Shown here piece after piece: positions 33,401 through 45,400 of a DNA stretch of 64,000 bases. The notes under the pieces were generated by a model, which was not told the origin of the DNA, did no database searches, and worked only from the letters and a program-made list of their open reading frames with translations. The translations under genes were made by a program, and so were the position numbers. The first letter of the stretch is position 1. Every line of letters begins with the position of its first letter. Source of the DNA: Strigops habroptila. Taxonomy: Eukaryota; Chordata; Aves; Psittaciformes; Psittacidae. The stretch is from NCBI RefSeq assembly GCF_004027225.2, contig NC_044289.2, positions 7,119,761-7,183,760 of the forward strand. Direction: 5' to 3'.

Positions 33401-36400
33401 ATGAGAATTACATGAGGTCAATTACAGACTAATTCTCCTGTTTGCTTAAAATGTAATTTGAAGAGCCATGACTGGTGGGACAGTGAGTTAAGGTGCCAAA
33501 GTATGAATGTTTGGAAAGGACATTTTTAAAAATCAACTTCCAAACCACTGAATTTTGTTAGTTCAGCATGGGTTTAGCCTAGCTTTCCACAAATAGTTCG
33601 TAAATGGATTTCTACACATTACTGACCCACAGAAACACTGCTGGAAAAGAGACATCACAGTAAATTATTTAATATTGGAGGTAGTGCTCCCCACCATGTA
33701 AGTGGTGTAGCCACTGAATTTAGGGGAAATATGGTAGAGGAACAAGGCTCCAGCTTTACAGCTGCCTGCTTCATGAAGGAAAGGAGTGAGGGGTGAACAC
33801 AAATCCCCTTAGTGCTTGGTGACATAAGCCAACTTGCTTGCAAACAGAGGCATAGAAGAAGAGACTTTCCTGAGCTGAAAGGGTAAAAGGAAAGGCATCC
33901 TTAGCCCAGGTCTGTTTTCAGATGGATGAATCTTGCTCAGTATACAGCAAAAAGGAAACGAAACCGAGTATCTCATCTTGCTATTTCTTAAAGTACTTTC
34001 AGTCACAGTAAAGCAAGAAGGTGCCTTGATGTTAGGCAGAACTGACAAGGCTTTTTCTATAGGGTGAAAGCATACAGGCTTTGAGGGATTTTGTTGTGTT
34101 ATATTGCTTTCAATCAGCTCCCTTGAAGACTTACAGTGGCTTTACACAGCTGCTCAGAGGGCAGCTGAGTATGCCAGGAACTTTGCCAGTTGTCCCATAG
34201 GATCTACACGGGACAGTCCAGAGTGCTGCAGTTCGCTCTGCCCTCACAGAGCCTGTTCACCCCTGAGCCTCCTTGTGCATCGGTGACCACCGCGGTACAG
34301 TTGGTGTAGTAACAGCTGGGACATTGTGCAAGAAGCAGCTCAGGCAAATCTGAACTTCTTAAAAGCAGCCAAAGATGTTGTTTTTTCTTTCTCTGTTAGA
34401 GTAAACAAGGCTTGGGTATATAAACTCATGAAATGACAGAGACACAGGAATAGCCAAGGAGATCTTCTGTTGGGCTGTTCATTCAGATCAAGAATAATAA
34501 ATGACATTTTTCAGCCTGTTTTGCTGGCACAACATGAACAATTTGTATCAATCTCACACTCAATTTGCAAATGGCTTCTTTAGGGTTAGGAATGTGGAGA
34601 AATCAGATCACAGCACTTGCTGAGGTGCTGGAAATAGTAAAACTAGACCAAAGACATCAATCACACAGCAAAGGGTGGCTTTTTTTATTACAAATCATGT
34701 TCCTGTGCAGATAGGTGCAAAGACCCCACGTGTGCCCAAAGGACTCTGGATGCTGTAGACCAACAGAGGAGAAAGTTCTGTGTCTTGTTATTTTAACTTT
34801 GGGGTAGGTTTGTAAACCATTTCTATATTCTTCCAAACAAATGGTATATTCTTTCCTTCCTGCCCTATTTTACAGCCTCTTTAAACTGTCAAAAAACTGA
34901 GGGACTACAGAATATAGAGACTACTATATGTTGCCCAGAGCAGCATTTCTCACGCAATGCTATGACCTGTAGCAGAATCGATGGAAGTTTCTTAAACACC
35001 ATTTATTTGAGTGGCTTTGCTGTGAATTCCGCTGAGACGTTCAGGCCAACAGCAGTTATTATTTTCCTGCTCCCAATGATTGTTTTAATAATAACACTTA
35101 CTACTTTTATAGGTGCCTATGTTCTTACCTGGCTTGTTGAGCTTTGTGTCCTTTCACTGAGCAGCTGTGCAGCCAAGGCTGGTACCTGATATATTGCTTG
35201 GGCAGGTAGGGTGGAGGTCCTCGACGGAGATTTAACCCACCCCTCCATCTTTTCATAGGTAGACGACAGCACGGTGGGCTTGGGGACGAAGGGAACCTGG
35301 TAGATGTTTTGCTGGCCGCGTGGTGACTCTGAGGTGCCGCTCCGGGTGGAAGGAGGCAGCAGGGCAGCCTGCGAGGCAGTGAGTAGCTGCAGGCGGTTAG
35401 CGGGGGCCAGGCCCTGCCTGCCGTGGAGGGAGCATCTCCACCAGCCCTCGCTGCCAATGACGTTTTGGTCCAGAACTGTCAGGATGTCTCCTTTGCGGAA
35501 AGCCAGCTCATCCGAGCACTCTGCCTTGTTGTCATAAAGCGCCTTTGCCAAGGTATTCTAGAGAGAGAAAACACACCAGCACTGCTCTACTGCACTAGCA
35601 GAAGCGTTGATTCATTTCTGGTTTGGTGTTTATCTCTGCCTTAATTTCATAGAATCATAGAATTTGGGTTGGAAAGGACCTTAAGATCATCTAGTTCCAA
35701 CCCCCTGGCATGGGTCACACTAGACCATGTCATCCAAGGCTCTGTCCAGCCTAGCCTTGAACACTGCCAGAGGTGGAACATTTACCACTTCTTACAACAG
35801 GGCAACCTGTTGCAGCACCTCACCACCCTCACAGTAAAGAACTTCTTCCTTATATCTAACCTGAACTTTCCCTGTTTCAGTTTGAACCCATAACCTCTTA
35901 TCCTATTGCTACAATCCATGATGAAGAGATTTAATTCAATTTAATTCAAGTCCACCCATTTTTGCATAAAACACCATTTCTCAGTGCATTGGTTTCAGAG
36001 AGTTTAACATTTGCAGCCTGTGTCTGCTGTTCTTCATGCAGTAAAGAAATACATAATAATAATATAGCAATATATTTGTTCTCTACCTTTTTCCTCCAAG
36101 GCATTGGAGGAAATGGAAATGGAATGGAAATGAACACTGCTAATGTTCATTACTTAGACTCATTACTTATGCACACCTCCGTATGAAAACCAAGTGTTTC
36201 CTATTGCTATTCTGTGAATTCTTTGTTGGAAGTTACAGAAAAAACACATCAACCATCCAAAACGAAACCTCATGCCTTGCTGCCTGCTACCCAGCTCATC
36301 CGAGGACTTCAACTGTACCTGGAAAAGGCTGATTATTTTTATCTACCCTCCCAAAAAAGCCCTCCACAACCAAACATCAAAAACATCCTCACCTTGCTTG

Positions 36401-39400
36401 TTTTCCTTTAAACTTTGTCTTTTCTCAGTCTTATAAAGGCAGATCTCTCAGCAACATCAGTGCTAAGGGGATTAATAAGCGCCCAGTGGCAACACCAGTG
36501 GCAGAAATACTGCTGGAGAGCTATGGTGTTGTGAAGACTCAGACTCAGCTGGCTGTGTCAACATCCACCCCCGACTGCAGAGTTGGATCATACTGATTCA
36601 GAGCATCCAAGGCTAATGACTTATGTGACACATCAGCTGAGGGAGAAACCTAATTATGCACACAGTGACACCAGACAAACAGCTCTGCTGGCTGCTAAAT
36701 CTTCATGGCTGGTCAGGGTACTCGTGAGCATTTCTTCAGGTAAGCACACCTGAAACAGTGTCTGTGTTTCTCTCCATTGCACAGACATTACCTGTATCTG
36801 AATACCTCTGTCTCCAACATATCTTGCAGCATGTTCATAGAGTGCTCTTTTAGAGAGGAAACCAAGGAAGAATAAGCAAGAGATCCTGAGATCTCAGAAA
36901 CTGTGAGATAGCAAATATTCATCTTTCCCAGCTTCTTCACTGCTGAGCAGCCCTACCTCTCTCAGCTGAAGCCCATAAATTTCTGGCACTTGTGAGTGTG
37001 TAGATCATCATGTTTTATTTTTATCATATTTGCTGGGGTATTTGCCTACTCTGCACAAGATGACAGTTAAAAGAATAAAAAGGGTAGGAGCATGTAGTTT
37101 GATGCACCCAAGGCATTTGTGCAAAAGGTAGAGCGAGCTGTGGCCGTAGTGTTTTGCAGTACAAGATACCATTTGCTTTCAGCTTTAAACCGAGACTGAC
37201 TGCTTCTCAGTCAGTGGGGCACTGGCTGTTTGTAAGCATTAGTTTCTTATAAGAACATGCAAGTAGTGTCCAAAGAGATAGTACCCAAACAGGAAACGTG
37301 ATGCCTTGTATTTTTGCCCAGAGCATTTGCTGTAAAGCAACAGCTGGCTTGAAGTTGCAGCAGGAAAAAAGCAATTTGTCAGCTCAGCTGATGAAAATGG
37401 CCTGTTGTTAGCAGCATGCATTTCTTGGTCAGGGTGGCCATGAACAATGGCCTTTTTATGATGCATGGGCTTGTCCATCCGCAGCTGCCAGAGATGGACA
37501 ACAGCCCCATTTACCTTGCATCCTAGCCTTGTTAAAACAGCATTCTTGCCTTGAACATGGGAGTCCACTTTCTATTTGGACCATGCCAAATGCTCTGAAC
37601 CACCTGTGTTGAAGGCAGGCCTCCAGGAGTCCCACCACAGAGCACAGTCCAGGCTGGGCTTGGGCTTCACGCGTTGTTGCGGTTGTAGAAATAAAGAGGA
37701 AACCAGGCAACTTTTCCTGTTACTCATCAGCAACACTTCTAGATCCCTCGTTGTTGAATGCTGTACAGACACACTAAAAGACAAGACCCCCTTCTTCTGA
37801 CCCGAAGAGGACAGGCAGAGGAACACTCTCCCCCTTTTGTAACAAGGCAACTGAAATGTGAAGAGCCTTATCCAGGCGCATGCAGGCAATCAGTGGCAGA
37901 GCCAGGAAGCCTGAACGCAGGAACTGGGACCCTGTCGAGTGCACTAGACAATGAGGCTGTCTTTCCTAGCTGCACCAACACAAATAAGAGGTTTACAGTA
38001 TGGTTTTAAATGGCATCTAAATGTGACATTTCCCCAGCCAGGTCTTGTGGAAATAGCATACTAAACACATTGTTGGTTCTAATTCTTTAATCAACCAATG
38101 TATTGAAACTACACTAATCTATTCTCAAATCTCATTTGTTTTAAATATGCTGATTTTCAGCAGGTCAGAATTTGGCCTGTACGCACCAGTGAGAATTTCT
38201 GCAAATAGTACCTGTAGACTGGAACCTAAGTAAGTCACACGGAGTGAGGAGATTCTTCCTATTTAGCAATACTCAAACATGACTGCAGCAGGTACTGGCA
38301 GGATAAATTATTCCAACTATTCTCTCATTTCTTTCTCCAGACACTGCTGGATCTGCTTTGCCGCAAAACAAGTGAAGCAAGAGAACTGCCAGGTCAGTGA
38401 AAGCAACAGGGAGGTCTAAACTCTGTTCAACAGCCAAGCTATTCCACAGACAGGTTGCCAAAACTCAACTGACCACCTTGTCATTTGGCAAAGGCAGATG
38501 ATATACTCAGGGGCACTCACACTCAATGAAGAGTTAAATTTTAAACTTACACCATGAAAGTCACAAACTTTTTCAGCAGAGGGGTCCCTTCTCGTGAAGC
38601 ACAGCACAATAAAGCTGTGACAACATCCAAGGGCGAGTAGGTACCCACAGCAAGGTACCTTCAAAGCAGAACACAGTGGTTCAGACTTTGAAAGGTGGTC
38701 TCTGACCTGTGGAGCTCAAAGTAGGGCATGTGGGCTCACATCTGTAGGCAGCACAAATACCCAGGAACCCTCAAGACCATCTCAATGGCAAGCCAAGCAG
38801 GGGATTAAACAAATAAAAATTAAAAAATCATAGGGCACTTTGGAAAACCTGACATAGCTGGAACAACAAATCTGTTCATAGATCATCTCATATCCCATCC
38901 ATAGGGCTGGAACCAAAGGGATGGAGACAGGCCCGAACCTCCAGACTATAGAACATGAACAAACTGGAAGATTGTCAGACCTCTGAACCTTTCCAAAGGT
39001 TCTTCTATGTAAGGCAGTGCTAAATTAGATTTCAAGGTTCAGGACACATGGTTCAGGACACAACTATAGAGCTGGAGAGCAAATCTTTTCCATCCACTCT
39101 GTTTCAGTATTGCACAAGTGCATAGCGATACAATTCAGTTCTTTATGCTTTTCTCTCAGTGGAATCAGCCCATCACTGGCACAACAGGACAGCCACTGGA
39201 GCAGACACAGTTCCAGGTGACAGTGACCCAACTGGCTTGCAGCTCTTCATGACATTTTTCAGTGCATTTTGAAAAGGGTAGAGAAACTTAGGAAGGTATT
39301 TTAATGAAGGTTTTTTATCCTTTTGACTTGGAACTAGTCTCTGAATGAATTTATAAAAAGTAGAAACATTTAAACACAGAGGATATTAGTAACTAGCAGT

Positions 39401-42400
39401 CCCATGCAAAACTCTTTCAGAAGACATCCTCTTGTCACAGTGCAATATGAGGATGCAAAAATCCCCTAAACCATCCAAACCACTAAGACAAAACAAAAAA
39501 ACCCTGCCAACATCTTCCTTGAACAGACTCTTGTGCGCCCACAGCCTAGCAGAAAAGTTGCAGCATTAGATTGAAAAAAACAATACAATCAGCACCACAC
39601 CACAGAAGTAAGTAATTTCTGCTGAATTCTAATTTCCATAAAAATGGAGAAGAAAGAACATTTTCACAAGGTGTAAAAACAACAGGTCAAGCAGGTCTGC
39701 CTTTGTATTTTGCTCTGTCTTCTCCTTCGCTCCTCTATTTACAGGACTAGTAAGTCCCCTTTATTTCTCATTTCCTTTCCAAGCATTCTGGTTGCTCACC
39801 CAGCCTCTCAGGACCTGACTGCACCAGGGCTGATGTGGAAGCGGTTCTGTGCAGTGTTATCTCCAAAGGAATGTAGGCAATACTGTTTGTATAAGCTCCA
39901 TTAGTTTTTAGGGGCTCCAGCTTTGGATTCAACAAGTATTAGCCCAGGATGCTGAAGTAGATGTTGAGGATCAGCCTAATACTGGTAAAACCAACTGTAA
40001 CAAGCTCACAGCAATGACTAGCATCACAGGCGCTGATGTGGTTAGCTGTTTTATAGGATATACATGCAAGCAAGTGTTGAACTAGCAAGCTTTGGTACCG
40101 ACAAGTGCTGGAGCTCTGTCAGCAAGGAGTTTGCTATAGGTAGTTGATTTTCTAGTGGAGTTTCAGGTGGCACTGAATCCTGTGACACTAGAAAAACCGG
40201 CAGGAGCCACTGAGCTGGGTCAGTTGTGAAAGCTAGATTGATATATCAATGTTCCACTGAAACTAAACCCCTGCAAGACTCCTGTGAGGAGGGTACAGCC
40301 ATGCTGAGGAAACCAAAGCATGGTGGGGCTGGGGAAGGAGCCACCACTCTACCTGTGCCCTGTCCCCTGCTGCCCACAGCCTGCTAGGGCATCTGATCAT
40401 GTGAAGAAAGTGAATTACTGAGGAGCCACCAGATGCCAAATCTGTTCCAATTTGCTTTCCAAAGAAATCTGATTTGTTGAGACTCAGAGAACTCATCCCA
40501 ATTGATTCTGTGATCACAATCACTGGGAGTAATTTTATAGGCAAAAGTTACAGGAGGTTTATGGGGTGAGTGCTTGACCTAATAGCACAGATAGCTGAGG
40601 TCTACCAAGTAACGTGGTGTGAGGTTATTTCTAGTACAGGCTCTGGCTCATCCAGTGTGGGGCTGTTAGTCAGGAATCGGGCCCTATCTACACTTTCAGC
40701 TATCCAGGACATATGTAAGGAATCACTGTGGCAGCCCTTTTCTATCATGTAAGCAGAAGCATCTCTGAACTGCTGTTAACCATAAACAAGTACTGCATTC
40801 CCAGGATCACAGAGACCTTACGGGATGTGTAGCTGGGAGGAAGCTGTGCTGTGGGGCCAATGGGATCTGCACTTTTTCTTTACTGCCAGAGAAGCGGAAA
40901 CAGGCTATCTAACGCTATCACCCACAAAATGCCATTGAGGGCCAGCTATGTACAGCTCTTTGCTATTTTATGCAACCTCATTAATGTGTCTTTACAATAA
41001 GCAACATGTGGTAAGTGCTAAAGCAGCACAGATGAGATCAAATTGGTTTTCCTTCTTTGATGTTTGCTGCTTCTTCCCATCAGCAGCCCTGAAAGAAATC
41101 TCCCAAGACAAAGAACATCTTAAAAGCCAGTCTCTCGCCCCATGAGAAAGCACCCGCAGACAGTGCTGGTACTCTTCTCTCGCTGAGCAGATTCTAACAA
41201 GACAATGACAGAGCACAGACCTAGAAAACTGAGGCTGCATCTCCACCCTCTTACCAAGACACTGTTCTCTCACACACAGTCCACAACCATGTTGGAGTGA
41301 TGCATAGTTACATAGAATCATAGAATAGTTAAGGTTGGAAAGGACCTTAAGATCATCTAGTTCCAACCCCTGCCATGGGCAGAGATGCCTCACACTAGAC
41401 CATACTGAACGGATTTACAGTGCAAGACCTCTGCTAACACAGGTTCAGTTAATTTAGGCATGCAGAAGAATTCTCCTGTAGCTGGAAGGGTGTCTCCCTT
41501 TACTGGAGTGTAAATCAGATGTTAAGACAGCAATTCTCCCTGCAACTCAGACTTTTTACATCTTTATTGTTTGCATATCCTTACCAAGCAGTGCTCTCAC
41601 TATAAAACCTAACAGCCCTTGGGAGTCTTCACAATGAAAGCTGTTAACTCATGTTTATTAATGAAGAGAAGGAAAATTTTAATTAGGACTCAGTAAAGCT
41701 GATAATTGTACAATTCTGCAATACAAAATTCAGTACTCGCAGACTGACATCTGTGCTTTATATACATGGTAAATATCTGCTTTTGCTAAGGCAAAAAAAC
41801 CCCACTAAGTTCTCCTGATCCCTCTCTTTTCCCAAGCCCTATCCTCAGCCTATACAACAGAAAAGAGAAGTCCTTTTAGTCCTTATAAAATACATGCAAA
41901 TGTTGCATAAAAATCCTTCATGATTATCAAGTGATATTTGAGCATCCTGCCTGCAAGTCTGCCAAAATAATGTCTCTACCCCTCCCCTTCCCACTCAGTT
42001 TGTGTTTGGAACATCACTTCGCTACTACACACTATTTCACATGATACAGAGGTACTGTAGTATCTCACAGCGTTTAAAATGAAAAATAACATTTTTTTTT
42101 GTATACTGTCTTATATTTGCTTCTTAAAAAAAACTATTAAAGTAATCTCAAAAAAGAGATAGTTTTAATCACGGGAGTTTTTGTGGATGAAGACAAATAT
42201 TTTTCAGCTGCATTTCACACATAAAAAACCATCTGTAAGCACTTTTACTGCAGGAAAACGGGATTTGACATATTTGAGAAGAAGGAGAAGATACAACTAC
42301 AGGCAGGAGGTTGTGTTTGCTAAACTGATGTTCATGCATCAGTGGCACCCTCTGACATGTTTACAGAACTGTTTCCAGTTAATCCAGTTAATCCCCAACA

Positions 42401-45400
42401 AAGCTGAAGAAATAAACATTCTCCATTGCCCCATGAGCTGGGAACAGGCTTTCCAGAGAAGCCCCTTTTAAACAGCACACCAGGCTGAGTCGATTGAAGT
42501 TTTGCCCAATTCATTTAATTGTAGACAGAGTTCCTATCTTCAACATCCCATTGAAGAAAGAAGAATCTATCTTGAATGCTCATCTTTTTCTCCACCTGCA
42601 TGTGGTGTGCCTTCCTTCTACTCACATCCCATTTGATGCGCAACATCTTCCGTGACTTGCAGAAGGTCCTTGGACTGTGCTTTTGTGTTTGTGTGTTTTG
42701 GAAAATGAGTGCTCTGATCATACAGAAGTTTCAGACCTTTTTGCATGAGCTTCAACAAGAAACGGGTGCCAGGGCTTGCTTTTATTGCCTATTCAGTGGT
42801 CATTTTTTTGAGAGTGGAGCCAGCTGCTAATCAGCAGATTTGAAATTCTGAATGGTCAAATCAGTTTTTGACGCAATAAAGAAGAACCAGTTTAACAATT
42901 CAGGCAGAACCACTGAGAGACAGAACTTGTGCAGCTTCACGTTAGTCAGTGCTGCAGAGGTGGGAATTACAAGTCAGTTCTATTAATTTTCTCTGCAAAT
43001 TCAGTTAATCACATTCCAGCTGTGTTAGAACCAACAGACCTCTCCTCTCCCTGTTTCAGTGCAATCAGGATTTCGTTCCCATTCACAGCACTTTTGCATG
43101 TGTGGTCTCATGCCTAAGCTTAAGGAAAAACAAACTGCTACTTCCTGATATTTAAAAACCAGAATATGTACTTATGGGGTTTGGTTCCTCCCACAATCCT
43201 AAGGGTTTTGCCCATATGCACCAAATTACTTTTAGTATCTTAATTACGTTTTGCTACAACATTTATTTTCAAATGTGAATTTAAACAGCCAGAACGTTCT
43301 GATGCGTACAAGTTTTCTCTGTCTGCATCCTAAGCAATAGATGCTTCAGAGAATCATTAGAGCAGGGTCCTTCCTCCCCTTCCTCTGCCTACCCAGGGAA
43401 CAAGCAAACAATTGCTAGGATGGGTTATCAAGAGCAAACTGTACGTTTTCTCTTTGCAGGCACTGCTGTACATCCCTGCTCTGGATGCACAGGCGGGACA
43501 GGATGTGCCCCACATCCCATCTGACCCACTGATTCCCCGGATGCATCAGAAATGACAGCAGCACAGGGGCAGCAGCTCAGGGGTGGGTGTTCTCTGATTC
43601 ATAATGAGTCAGCGGCGACACCACAACTCCCAAATGCTGCGGCTTCCTCCAGCTCTCCCAGTGCAGTTATCTGTCCCAAAATGGTATTCCTGCTTAAGAC
43701 TACCTTTGGGACCAAGCAGCCTTTATCCGAAATGTTAATGTTTCCCTGGGCAAGGATGCGGGAGGGTTTTCTCCTGCCCCGGTCCCCAGCGTGCATCATG
43801 GCTCCAGCCAGCAGCTGAACGTTGTCCCTTCCCCTGTCATTAAAAGCGGGCACAAGGGGACTGCACAGACCCTGTCCGAGTCACAGCTGCCAGAGATCAG
43901 CTGTACATCACGCTGAAAGATCCACCTCGGTTCACAGCCAAAGAAATGCTCCTTAGCACAAAGCAGGATGATTCCAGGAACCTGCGTGTGCTGGGCTGGA
44001 AGTTTGGGCAAAACCATTAACATATGACTGTATAAACCATTTTGTAGTCATATTTTTGATGCATCCACTTTTTCCCCCCTCCTTCCATCCCAGGGCAGTA
44101 TTCCCTAACAGTGAACACCACCACTGTTCCTTTCCTCTTTTGAGCTTCAGTTCTCTTTGTAAAGAGCATTGCAGTGTTATCCTAGAATGAACAGACCTTC
44201 CCAGGCTTGCACAACTCATTTTGACATTTTCTTCTTCAAAGAGTGACTCGAGTTGTTGACACATTTCCATTGCCTGTTTTCTAGTAACCAGTGCAAAACC
44301 CCCCAAATATATATATTTATAAAGTATGGCTCAAGTGATAATCGTTTAAGCTCATTATTTCCAAGAAAATATGCAAAGCAAGAGACATCCTAATGACCAG
44401 CCGGGACCATTCGTGGTAACACTTTAACAAGATGTATTATTGCCTCCTGTGCAGGATACACAAAACCTCACCCTTTTTAACCACACCGTTGTTCTTGATA
44501 AAGCTTTTTTTTTCAGCTTGCTTTGGATTGTATTTTAAAAACTAAGACCACATGCTTTGTGAGCAATGTGCAAATAGGATCAGCAGCACGCTTTGAACAG
44601 GGATCCTGACAGATACAGGTTTTACACTGTACACACTTCCACTCCAAATGAAATAAGTACAGCCATTAACTGCAACAGAAATACAATAAATCAGTACTTA
44701 CACTGACCTTCATTTTGTTGTCTCCTACCTCCCTGTTACTCCATCACCTGAGGAGGATGATGATGAGATCTCCCCCAGCCCTTCCTCTCCAAGCCCAAGC
44801 AGATTAGGCAGGCGCAGCGGCGGGTCTGGCTGGAATCCCCGCTCCAGCCCTGGGGCGCTCACGGGCAGCCCCGGAGCAGCGCAGCGATTGGGAACAGAGG
44901 GAGCTAATCACGAAGCAGAGTTATCTCCAGCGGCCGGCAGCTGCTGCGGGGCCGTGCGGGACACACACACAGCGTCCGTCCCTCCCTCCCTCCCTCCCTC
45001 CCTCCGGCAGGCGCCCCAGGGAGCGCCTTTGTGCTTCACAACCGCATCCGAGTAGGGACCCGCGGGGCGGTGGGGCTGAGCAGGGCAGCGGGCCGGGGTT
45101 TGAAGCATTGTTTGAAGCATCGTCCTTATCTCTTGGTTTGTTGAACTTTTACAAGGGGTTTGGCTTTTAGATTTCGGTGTTCGGGTCCCCGGAAAACTGA
45201 GCAGTTCTCTGTTGTTATAGATAATCCCTGCAAAATAATCTCTTTCTTCAGAGGCAGAAAACCTGAGGAAGAAAGCTGAACAGTGACTGCAGCCGAAGGG
45301 GGTTGTTCCTTTGATTATTATTAAAATAAATCTGTAATATTATTAAATAACAGTTATTTGAAATTATTCATAGTTGCTATTTGCTCAGCAACAGCTCTGC

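Larger units (their letters stand above)
30283..35128. other. CASS4 introns 2 to 4 around exons 3 and 4
   Basis: Apart from exons 3 and 4, this is unique intronic sequence without recognised repeats or RNA genes. Confidence 0.65.

Noticed and set aside
43953-44306. 117-codon minus-strand frame with a plausible amphipathic segment (QQLESLFEEE)
   Set aside because: It has no ATG at its start, no clear splice partners and no family match. It lies in CASS4 intron 1.
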